NCBI GenBank assembly: GCA_002313335.1
Contig: DCBC01000036.1
Span: forward strand, 1 to 17,587
Origin: Porticoccaceae bacterium UBA1117
GTDB taxonomy: Bacteria; Pseudomonadota; Gammaproteobacteria; Pseudomonadales; Porticoccaceae
Length of the DNA: 17,587 bases
Direction: 5' to 3'
Positions 1 through 6,267 of this stretch are shown here, one piece after another. The notes beneath the pieces are model-generated. The model was not told where the DNA came from, did not search any database, and saw only the letters and a list, made by a program, of their open reading frames with translations. The position numbers and the translations under genes are program-made. The number at the start of each line of letters is the position of its first letter. The stretch's first letter is position 1.

Positions 1-149
1 TCTACAATCATCTGTGAGCGCTCTCCAAACAGAAAGTCCTCGACCTCAAGAAAGCCCCAGAGATCGCTCTGAAAGACATGCCGGGCAAAGATCTCGTAGA
101 CCTGCCCTTGATTTAAAAAGTTAATACGGTAGATCGGTTCGCTGGCCAT
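1..149 (-). CDS. DUF1820 family protein (5' part only; gene runs off the left edge)
   Basis: Reading the complement from an ATG at 147-149 gives 49 codons, beginning MASEPIYRINFLNQGQVYE and continuing through FQSDLWGFLEVEDF and FGERSQMIV. This matches my memory of the DUF1820 family, a short (about 100 residue) cytoplasmic protein of unknown function found near miaB in Pseudomonas and relatives. No signal peptide or membrane segment is visible in this part. The gene is divergent from miaB, so the two share an upstream region of about 110 bp. The 3' half is outside the window, so length and intactness cannot be judged. Family assignment is by recalled similarity; no function is claimed. Confidence 0.8.
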   Translation of the reverse strand, partial: MASEPIYRINFLNQGQVYEIFARHVFQSDLWGFLEVEDFLFGERSQMIV

Positions 150-223
150 AAAATATCACTGTAAAGAGAGCTAATTAGGATGCGTGATAATAACATATCA
201 GTGCAAAATCACACCGCAAAATG

Positions 224-251
224 TTGCGCAATGGGTACTCAAGGCTATAAT
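224..251 (+). promoter_or_regulatory. Candidate sigma-70 promoter for miaB
   Basis: A perfect TATAAT lies at 246-251 with TTGCGC (3 of 6 consensus positions) at 224-229, spacer 16 bp. Transcription would start near 258. This agrees with a miaB start at 264 or 282 and conflicts with the earlier in-frame ATG at 180, which lies upstream of the promoter. Prediction by eye only. Confidence 0.45.
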
Positions 252-263
252 GGCGTCTCCCCA

Positions 264-1622
264 ATGAGTAAGACCATAAGAATGCTGGAAAAGTCAGTTA
301 AAAAACTCCATATCGTCACGCACGGCTGTCAGATGAATGAATATGACTCTGCACGCATGCGAGACTTGCTCGGTGAAAGCCACCAAATGGTTATCACCGA
401 TAATGCCAAAGACGCCGATGTTATTTTACTGAATACTTGCTCTATTAGAGAAAAAGCACAAGAGAAGGTGTTTCATCAGCTAGGCCGATGGAAACATCTA
501 AAAGAAGCCAATCCAGATTTATTAATCGGTGTAGGTGGTTGTGTTGCTAGCCAAGAGGGTGCGGCTATTGCTAAACGAGCACCCTTTGTAGATCTTATTT
601 TCGGCCCGCAAACACTGCATCGTCTTCCAGAGATGATGGAACAAAAGCAGGCTAATGGCGCAGTCGTTGTGGACATTAGTTTTCCCGAAATTGAAAAGTT
701 TGACCGTCTTCCTGAGCCAGAAGCGGATGGTCCCAGCGCTTTTGTATCAATTATGGAGGGCTGCTCGAAGTACTGCACTTTTTGCGTTGTCCCCTACACA
801 AGAGGAGACGAAGTTAGTCGCCCCATCGCTGATGTTTTAGCGGAGATCAACTCTCTTTCCGAACAGGGCGTCCGCGAAGTTAATCTTCTTGGTCAAAATG
901 TTAACGCTTATCGCGGCGATATGCCCGACGGCGCAATTTGCGATTTTGCTGAGCTCATTCCATTTGTTGCCAGTATCGAAGGTATCGACCGCATTCGCTA
1001 CACCACTTCTCATCCTGTAGAATTTTCTGACGCGCTTATTGATGTCTATAGTCGGGTGCCTGAGCTAGTAAGCCATTTACACTTACCGGTGCAGAGCGGC
1101 TCAGACAAAATACTTATGGCTATGAAGCGTGGGCATACAGCGATTGAGTACAAGTCTAAAATTCGCCGCTTACGTCAGCTGCGACCGGATATAAGCATAT
1201 CGTCTGATTTCATTATTGGTTTCCCCAATGAATCTGAAGAAGATTTTGCAGCCACCATGAAATTGATTGAGCAGGTAGGGTTTGATACTTCATTTAGCTT
1301 CATCTATAGCGCACGCCCTGGAACTCCAGCCGCAGATTTGTCGGATAATGTCAGTCTTGAGGAAAAAAAGAAGCGTCTTAAAATACTGCAGACTAGAATC
1401 GTACAAAACGCCACTGAGATAAGTCGGCGTATGGTAGGTTCTCAACAAAACTTGCTGGTGACAGGGGTCTCTAAGAAGGATCCAGGCGAACTTCAAGGAC
1501 GAACGGAAAACAATCGCGTCGTCAATTTCCGGGCTAGCGATCAAAATCTGATTGGACAGTTTGCAGATGTCACGATTACCGAAGCCTTACCAAACTCTCT
1601 GCGAGGCCTACTCGTTGAATAG
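264..1622 (+). CDS. miaB: tRNA-2-methylthio-N6-dimethylallyladenosine synthase MiaB
   Basis: Radical-SAM methylthiotransferase that adds the 2-methylthio group to i6A37 of tRNAs reading UNN codons. Numbered from the ATG at 264 (452 residues), the N-terminal UPF0004 domain has the three auxiliary-cluster cysteines C22 ([13 protein letters not shown]), C59 ([13 protein letters not shown]) and C93 ([11 protein letters not shown]). The radical-SAM CxxxCxxC motif is C167, C171, C174 ([17 protein letters not shown]). A C-terminal TRAM domain ends the protein. The frame is open back to an ATG at 180, but the extra 28 residues (cysteine-rich [12 protein letters not shown]...) do not resemble family N-termini, and a TATAAT box falls inside them. 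An ATG at 282 is nearly as good a start as 264. Size is close to the usual 440-475 residues. Function is secure; only the start is uncertain. Confidence 0.96.
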   Translation: MSKTIRMLEKSVKKLHIVTHGCQMNEYDSARMRDLLGESHQMVITDNAKDADVILLNTCSIREKAQEKVFHQLGRWKHLKEANPDLLIGVGGCVASQEGAAIAKRAPFVDLIFGPQTLHRLPEMMEQKQANGAVVVDISFPEIEKFDRLPEPEADGPSAFVSIMEGCSKYCTFCVVPYTRGDEVSRPIADVLAEINSLSEQGVREVNLLGQNVNAYRGDMPDGAICDFAELIPFVASIEGIDRIRYTTSHPVEFSDALIDVYSRVPELVSHLHLPVQSGSDKILMAMKRGHTAIEYKSKIRRLRQLRPDISISSDFIIGFPNESEEDFAATMKLIEQVGFDTSFSFIYSARPGTPAADLSDNVSLEEKKKRLKILQTRIVQNATEISRRMVGSQQNLLVTGVSKKDPGELQGRTENNRVVNFRASDQNLIGQFADVTITEALPNSLRGLLVE

Positions 1623-1716
1623 TGCCGACAAAAGTACCTGCGTAAAAGCCATAAGAAATCTTTTCCCGAACCTGATAGGTGAGACTTTTTAATTCAATAG
1701 TGTGCCACAAAAAGAG

Positions 1717-1746
1717 TTTACGCTGATCCTATGATCGAGCTATGCT
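1717..1746 (+). promoter_or_regulatory. Candidate promoter for phoH-ybeY-ybeX-lnt
   Basis: TTTACG at 1717-1722 and TATGCT at 1741-1746, each matching 4 of 6 consensus positions, are separated by 18 bp. They lie in the 160-bp gap between miaB and phoH, which holds no gene. The -10 overlaps a small inverted repeat, TATGC (1741-1745) and GCATA (1750-1754). A 4-bp stem ACCT-GAT-AGGT near 1670-1681, followed by a T run, could be a weak terminator for miaB but is too short to call. Moderate to low confidence. Confidence 0.35.
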
Positions 1747-1782
1747 AGGGCATATCAAACTATACAGGCGTTTAAGCACCCC

Positions 1783-2796
1783 TTGAAACAGCTGGACACT
1801 CAACCCGCATCATTTAATGTTACCCTCGAGCCAAACGATGCTCGTCGTCTCGCCTCTCTCCGCGGTCAATTTGACGACAACTTACGATTAATTGAAGCTC
1901 GTCTTAACGTAGAAATACGCTCCAGAGACAACTTTTTTGCTGTTTATGGCGATCCCAGCCCGGCAAAACATGCGGCTGATACGATTCATAACCTCTATCA
2001 AGAAACGGCGCACTTTAGTAACGTCACCCCCGAAGAAGTTCACCTTCATCTTAGACAATTTGAGAGCACTAAATCTATGGATCAACTCGCCAACAATACC
2101 AAGCCGGTCAGTGACCTCGATAATTTTTCTGTTATTCGTACAAAAAAAGGCACTATTAAACCTCGGGGTCTCAATCAGCAACGCTACGTTCGATCGATAC
2201 AAACGCATGACATCAACTTTGGCGTTGGTCCAGCGGGCACAGGAAAAACCTATTTGGCTGTTGCCTGTGCCGTCGAGGCTTTACTAAGGGATGAGGTGGA
2301 GCGAATTTTATTGGTACGTCCAGCAGTTGAGGCAGGCGAACGGCTAGGATTTTTACCTGGTGATCTCGCTCAGAAAGTAGACCCCTATTTACGTCCACTT
2401 TACGATGCTCTTCATGAAATGCTTGGCTTTGAGACCGTTGCGAAACTGCAAGAACGGAACGTTATTGAAATTGCTCCCCTTGCCTATATGCGCGGCCGCA
2501 CGCTAAACGGCGCTTACATCATTCTTGACGAGAGCCAGAACACTACTCGCGAGCAAATGAAAATGTTTTTAACCAGAATTGGCTTTGGCTCAACTGCAGT
2601 AATAACTGGCGATATGTCACAAATTGATTTACCTCGAGGTGTGAACTCTGGGTTGGTACATGCTTGTGAAGTCCTAAAAAATGTTGAGGAGATCAGTTTT
2701 ACGCACTTTGAGTCGCGTGATGTGGTTCGTCACTCTATCGTCCAGAGTATTGTTGACGCCTATGACGCCTTCGAAAAAGAAAACTCTTTACCTTAG
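1783..2796 (+). CDS. ybeZ: PhoH family ATPase (YbeZ)
   Basis: Cytoplasmic PhoH-like P-loop ATPase, usually encoded beside the endoribonuclease YbeY and thought to work with it in RNA/ribosome metabolism. Visible in 337 residues: an N-terminal region like E. coli YbeZ (LEPNDARRLASLRGQFDDN), Walker A GPAGTGKT at 149-156, the RPAVEAGERLGFLPGD segment at 179-194, Walker B ILDES at 247-251, and the TGDMSQIDLPR sensor motif at 275-285. The reading frame has no ATG: upstream it is closed by TGA at 1732-1734, and the first start-like codon is TTG at 1783. That places the N-terminus where the family expects it, so a TTG start is likely. The gene ends 2 bp before ybeY, implying co-transcription. Identity is secure; the start is inferred. 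Confidence 0.95.
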   Translation: MKQLDTQPASFNVTLEPNDARRLASLRGQFDDNLRLIEARLNVEIRSRDNFFAVYGDPSPAKHAADTIHNLYQETAHFSNVTPEEVHLHLRQFESTKSMDQLANNTKPVSDLDNFSVIRTKKGTIKPRGLNQQRYVRSIQTHDINFGVGPAGTGKTYLAVACAVEALLRDEVERILLVRPAVEAGERLGFLPGDLAQKVDPYLRPLYDALHEMLGFETVAKLQERNVIEIAPLAYMRGRTLNGAYIILDESQNTTREQMKMFLTRIGFGSTAVITGDMSQIDLPRGVNSGLVHACEVLKNVEEISFTHFESRDVVRHSIVQSIVDAYDAFEKENSLP

Positions 2797-2798
2797 AT

Positions 2799-3266
2799 AT
2801 GTCTATTTCAATTGATATCCAGCGAGCCGATACTTCTGAGGAAATACCCAGTAATGTCTCTATAAATCGTTGGGTGAAGTCCGCTTTAGGTAATAATGAT
2901 GATCCTGTTGAACTCAGTATAAGAGTTGTTGGAGAGCAAGAGAGTGCTGAACTAAACCTGCGATACAGGGGGAAATCAGGCGCCACTAATGTGCTGTCTT
3001 TTCCTTTCTCCGCAGTAACACCTGAACCATTACCAATATTAGGCGATTTAGTGGTATGCGCGCCGATAGTCACCCTCGAAGCGCAGCAGCAGCACAAGGC
3101 TCTGGAAGCACACTGGGCACATATGATCATCCATGGCGTATTACATTTACTAGGTCATGATCATGAAAATGATCATGACGCGCAGACAATGGAAATCTTG
3201 GAAACAGAAATTTTGCTTGGCTTGAATTACCCGGCCCCCTACACTGAAACAACAGAGCACAATTGA
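2799..3266 (+). CDS. ybeY: Endoribonuclease YbeY (rRNA maturation factor)
   Basis: Zn-dependent endoribonuclease (UPF0054) needed for 16S rRNA 3'-end maturation and 70S ribosome quality control. The 155-residue protein has the signature HGxLHLxGxDH at 112-122, giving the metal ligands H112, H116 and H122. It also has the conserved RGKSGATNVLSFPF segment at 57-70 and the terminal LETEILLGLNYPAPY. Length is normal for the family. It starts 2 bp after the phoH stop and is followed 7 bp later by ybeX, the standard cluster. The codons for G119-D127, just at the active site, form a perfect 11-bp inverted repeat with a 4-nt loop (listed separately). No sign of damage. Confidence 0.97.
   Translation: MSISIDIQRADTSEEIPSNVSINRWVKSALGNNDDPVELSIRVVGEQESAELNLRYRGKSGATNVLSFPFSAVTPEPLPILGDLVVCAPIVTLEAQQQHKALEAHWAHMIIHGVLHLLGHDHENDHDAQTMEILETEILLGLNYPAPYTETTEHN
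3154..3179 (+). repeat. Perfect 11-bp hairpin with GAAA loop inside ybeY
   Basis: GTCATGATCAT at 3154-3164 and ATGATCATGAC at 3169-3179 are exact reverse complements separated by GAAA, a GNRA-type tetraloop. In the mRNA this could fold as a stable stem over the codons for the catalytic HDH segment. The self-palindromic octamer ATGATCAT occurs three times within 54 bp (3123-3130, 3157-3164, 3169-3176), which partly explains the symmetry. The structure is directly visible; any function is unknown. Confidence 0.6.
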
Positions 3267-3273
3267 GCTAACA

Positions 3274-4116
3274 ATGAACGATGAAACCCCCACAAGCAAA
3301 ACGTCAGAAATCTCGTTAATGAAGAAGTTTGTTCGGCTGTTTTCTCCAAGCCCAACCAATAGCGATGAAGTCGCTGACATGTTGCGGAGTGCTGAGAACG
3401 AATCGATTATCGATGCTGGTGCCTTACAAATAATGGAGGGGGCGCTAAAAGTATCTGACCTTCAGGCTCGAGAGATTATGATTCCTCGCTCTCAGATGAA
3501 GTTTATTGAAGCTGATTTCTCATTAGAAGAGGTCCTCAAAATTGTTATTCAATCGCAGCATTCCCGCTTCCCTGTCGTTGGCGAATCCTCAGATGATATT
3601 CAGGGGATTCTTTTAGCTAAGGAGCTTCTGCCATTGGTTCTATCGGGTAAAGAATCTTTTAATCTAAAAAGCATGCTCCGTCCTGCCACTGTGATCCCTG
3701 AAAGTAAGCGCATCAACGTCCTTCTTCAAGAGTTTCGAGAACAACGCTATCACATGGCCATTGTGATCGACGAATATGGTGGGGTTTCTGGTCTACTCAC
3801 CATTGAGGATGTTTTGGAAGAGATTGTTGGTGAAATTGAAGATGAAACTGATGAGCATGGCCCAGAGCAAATTCGTAAAGTGGATGCCAATTGTTATACC
3901 GTTGATGCCATTACTGAGATTGCTGACTTCAATGAATATTTTGATGTCGGCTTACCTGATGACGAATTTGATACCATTGCGGGCCTTATTATTGAATCGC
4001 TTGGCCGCCTTCCGAAGATTACAGATAAGGTCACCATCGACAACTTTCACTTCACGGTTGTTGAGGGTGACAGCCGAAAAATAACTCTGCTGGAAGTCTC
4101 TAAAATTGCTCCATGA
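3274..4116 (+). CDS. ybeX: CBS-domain protein YbeX/CorC (HlyC/CorC family)
   Basis: Cytosolic CBS-pair protein of the HlyC/CorC family, historically linked to Co2+/Mg2+ efflux and more recently to ribosome metabolism with YbeY. In 280 residues it shows an N-terminal acidic-helical region (DEVADMLRSAENESIIDAGA), the MIPRSQM motif at 69-75 opening the first CBS repeat (about 66-125), and a second CBS repeat (about 131-187) with the IDEYGGVSGLLTIEDVLEEI core at 165-184. A CorC_HlyC transporter-associated domain follows at about 200-277 (DDEFDTIAGLIIESLGRLP). There are no membrane segments, as expected for YbeX rather than the DUF21-containing paralogs. Its stop overlaps the lnt start by 4 bp (ATGA), so translation is coupled. 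Family call is firm; the true physiological role is unsettled in the literature. Confidence 0.95.
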   Translation: MNDETPTSKTSEISLMKKFVRLFSPSPTNSDEVADMLRSAENESIIDAGALQIMEGALKVSDLQAREIMIPRSQMKFIEADFSLEEVLKIVIQSQHSRFPVVGESSDDIQGILLAKELLPLVLSGKESFNLKSMLRPATVIPESKRINVLLQEFREQRYHMAIVIDEYGGVSGLLTIEDVLEEIVGEIEDETDEHGPEQIRKVDANCYTVDAITEIADFNEYFDVGLPDDEFDTIAGLIIESLGRLPKITDKVTIDNFHFTVVEGDSRKITLLEVSKIAP

Positions 4117-5618
4117 AACGCTTCAGTAGACTCCAATGCTATGCACTACTTATTGCCGGAGGAGCAATTTTTCCCTTAGGGCTAGCTCCTTTTAAACTCT
4201 GGCCTGCCGTGATAGTTAGTATGGCGATTCTATTTCGATCATTACGCCATCCATCCATTAAACAAGCATTTTTCAATACGATGGCTTATGGCTTCGGTCT
4301 TTTCCTTACAGGCGCTAGCTGGCTATATGTCAGTATCCACGAATATGGATTTATCGCCGCACCGCTCGCAGTCATAGCCACGGTATTATTCTGTCTTTTT
4401 TTAGCGGCTATATTTGCCGTCCCTTTTATGCTGGCTGCTTTTATACCATCGACACCAACCTCATCAATGCTCGGCTTACCGGCAATATGGGTAGTTAGTG
4501 AATGGGTCAGGTCATGGATTTTTACAGGATTCCCATGGCTCTATGCAGGTTATAGCCATACTGAAACGTGGCTAAATGGCTGGGCTCCCATTGGTGGCGT
4601 ACTGTCACTGAGTTTTATTTCGGCACTTGCCGCTATGCTTTTTCTATGGCTTGTTCAAGGCATGAGAAAAAAACGCTCAACGTTCAGCCTGAGCACACTA
4701 TTGGCATTATTGACTATCTCAGGTTACTTATTACAACAAGTAGAGTGGACTCAAGACATTGGTGAGCCGATAACCGTCGCACTAATCCAGCCTAATGTTT
4801 CACAGAATGAAAAATGGTCGGCTCAAAAACAACGAGTAATACTAAAACAGTTGTTAGCCCAAACTGAACCTTACTGGGGTCATAACCTTATTATTTGGCC
4901 AGAAGCCGCCGTCCCTAGCATCCCTCAGAGAATTCCAAATTTTATGAAGAGTTTGGAGAGAAAGAGTACCGCCAGTGGCTCCACCTTGCTTACAGGCATT
5001 ATTACTTTTAATTCTGAACAACAACGCTATTACAATTCAGTACTCGCTATTGGCGATAATCAGGGCGAATATCATAAAACCCGGCTTGTTCCCTTTGGGG
5101 AGTACGTCCCGATAGAGTCGTTACTTCGAGGATTAATTAAATTTTTTGATTTACCAATGTCATCGTTGTCCATCGGTCCCTCTAACCAGGACCCTCTGTC
5201 AGTTCAAGAGCAACTTGTAGCCACAGCAATTTGCTATGAAGTGGTCTATCCAGATCTTGTCGCGCGTAACAGTAAAGTTGCTTCGTTAATTCTTACGGTA
5301 AGCAACGATACCTGGTTTGGAGAATCACTGGGTCCTTTGCAACACATGCAAATGGTCCAGATGAGAGCTTTAGAGAATGCAAAGCCAATCATACGCGGAA
5401 CAAACAATGGTATTTCTGGTTTAGTGGACCAGCGTGGTAAAATTTATCGCCGTATAGATCAAAATAGTATTGCTGAACTTAGCGGCATCGTTCAGCCACG
5501 TGCCGGTCAGACGCCTTTCTCTAAAACAGGATCGTGGCCAGTCGTTTTTTTATCATTTTTGATTATATTTTTTTTAGTGCTTAACCGAACCAAAACTAAC
5601 TTTTTAAAGGAATATTAA
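4113..5618 (+). CDS. lnt: Apolipoprotein N-acyltransferase Lnt
   Basis: Inner-membrane enzyme that adds the third acyl chain to the N-terminal Cys of lipoproteins, the last step before Lol sorting. The 501-residue protein has an N-terminal bundle of hydrophobic segments up to about residue 207, a periplasmic nitrilase domain (about 220-470), and a C-terminal anchor near 476-493. The catalytic triad is present: E264 (IIWPEAAVPS), K322 (EYHKTRLVPFGEYVP) and C374 (ATAICYEVVYPD), with the conserved NDTWFG at 398-403. It overlaps ybeX by 4 bp and ends 1 bp before the peroxiredoxin. The 3' end is unusually T-rich, encoding the last membrane segment. One likely client, LptE, is encoded downstream. 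Confidence 0.97.
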   Translation: MKRFSRLQCYALLIAGGAIFPLGLAPFKLWPAVIVSMAILFRSLRHPSIKQAFFNTMAYGFGLFLTGASWLYVSIHEYGFIAAPLAVIATVLFCLFLAAIFAVPFMLAAFIPSTPTSSMLGLPAIWVVSEWVRSWIFTGFPWLYAGYSHTETWLNGWAPIGGVLSLSFISALAAMLFLWLVQGMRKKRSTFSLSTLLALLTISGYLLQQVEWTQDIGEPITVALIQPNVSQNEKWSAQKQRVILKQLLAQTEPYWGHNLIIWPEAAVPSIPQRIPNFMKSLERKSTASGSTLLTGIITFNSEQQRYYNSVLAIGDNQGEYHKTRLVPFGEYVPIESLLRGLIKFFDLPMSSLSIGPSNQDPLSVQEQLVATAICYEVVYPDLVARNSKVASLILTVSNDTWFGESLGPLQHMQMVQMRALENAKPIIRGTNNGISGLVDQRGKIYRRIDQNSIAELSGIVQPRAGQTPFSKTGSWPVVFLSFLIIFFLVLNRTKTNFLKEY

Positions 5619-5619
5619 A

Positions 5620-6147
5620 ATGAAACTAAGTAAAGTATTTGCTCTTGCGAGTAGCCTGGTAATGTCAGCCTCTGCGTTTGCACTTGAAGTCGGTGATCAG
5701 GCGCCAGACTTCGAACTCCAGGCAACTGATGGAAAAACTTATACGCTCAGCCAATTCCATGACAAAGAAGCTGTGGTTATTGCTTGGTATCCAAAAGCCT
5801 TCACCAGTGGATGCACTATAGAATGTAAGTCCCTTGCTCAAAATGGTCACCTATTGAAGAATCTGCAGGTAGCCTATTTTATGGCCAGCGTTGATCCACT
5901 AGAAGTAAATAAGGAATTCGCTGCTGAAAATGATGCTGACTTCCCTCTCCTTAGTGACCCGTCAAAAGAAGTGGCAGAGGCATATGATGTTCTTGCCTTT
6001 TATGGAATTCCTAACCGTCATACTATTTATATTGGGAAAGACGGCAAAGTGCTTTATGTCGACCGCGAAATTCAGGCGTCCACATCAGCAGAAGATATTG
6101 CTCAAAAGCTTAAAGAACTTGGTATACCTACCCGTCAAGCGACCTAA
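5620..6147 (+). CDS. Secreted peroxiredoxin (AhpC/TSA, PrxQ/BCP-like)
   Basis: Thiol peroxidase predicted to detoxify H2O2 or organic peroxides outside the cytoplasm. The 175 residues start with a Sec signal peptide (MKLSKVFALASSLVMSASAFA, cleavage likely after residue 21). A thioredoxin-fold AhpC/TSA domain follows: VGDQAPDFELQATDGK at 24-39, then YPKAFTSGCTIEC with candidate peroxidatic C65 and a second cysteine C69. The C-x3-C spacing differs from the C-x4-C of E. coli Bcp, so C69 as resolving cysteine is inferred. The C-terminal YGIPNRHTIYIGKDGKVLYVD part is typical of the fold. A good ribosome site, AAAGGA at 5606-5611, lies 8 bp before the ATG. It begins 1 bp after lnt, suggesting it rides on the same transcript. 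Family secure, subfamily and reductant partner unknown. Confidence 0.9.
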   Translation: MKLSKVFALASSLVMSASAFALEVGDQAPDFELQATDGKTYTLSQFHDKEAVVIAWYPKAFTSGCTIECKSLAQNGHLLKNLQVAYFMASVDPLEVNKEFAAENDADFPLLSDPSKEVAEAYDVLAFYGIPNRHTIYIGKDGKVLYVDREIQASTSAEDIAQKLKELGIPTRQAT

Positions 6148-6150
6148 ATT

Positions 6151-6210
6151 AGTCTAAAGTCACCGAGGGGGAGCCTAGTTAATCTATTCCTCTCGGATGG
6201 CTGTTAGACT
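6151..6210 (+). repeat. 60-nt imperfect hairpin between the peroxiredoxin gene and leuS
   Basis: The arms pair in three helices. AGTCTAA (6151-6157) pairs with TTAGACT (6204-6210). AGTCA (6158-6162) pairs with TGGCT (6198-6202), with one G-U pair. CCGAGGGGGA (6163-6172) pairs with TTCCTCTCGG (6187-6196), with two G-U pairs. Two single-base bulges (6197, 6203) and a 14-nt loop complete it: 22 pairs in all. It starts 3 bp after the peroxiredoxin stop. No U-tract follows, so it is not a standard intrinsic terminator; it may be an mRNA 3'-end stabiliser, a dispersed palindromic repeat or an operator. Structure seen, role unknown. Confidence 0.6.
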
Positions 6211-6224
6211 GGCGAACATTCCCT

Positions 6225-6230
6225 TATAAT
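6225..6230 (+). promoter_or_regulatory. Candidate -10 box for leuS
   Basis: A perfect TATAAT ends 37 bp before the leuS ATG at 6268. The best -35 is TTAGAC at 6204-6209, with a short 15-bp spacer, and it lies in the right arm of the upstream hairpin. The transcript start would be near 6237, downstream of the hairpin, so leuS could be transcribed independently of the lnt operon. Prediction by eye. Confidence 0.4.
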
Positions 6231-6267
6231 TCACGCTGATGACTAACTCTAATAAGCAGTGAATTCA

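Noticed and set aside
1668-1690. Terminator-like ACCT-GAT-AGGT followed by five Ts after miaB
   Set aside because: A 4-bp stem with a 3-nt loop is too weak to call.
2735-3130. A 131-codon open frame antisense to phoH/ybeY
   Set aside because: It is cysteine/serine-rich low-information translation opposite conserved YbeY codons; a shadow frame.
6151-6210. tRNA-like or T-box element suggested by the 7-bp outer stem before leuS
   Set aside because: There is no T-arm, anticodon arm or CCA-like end, and T-boxes are not expected in gammaproteobacteria; one continuous hairpin fits better.
6259-6267. GTG at 6259 as leuS start
   Set aside because: The ATG at 6268 matches the family N-terminus better; the GTG adds only three residues.
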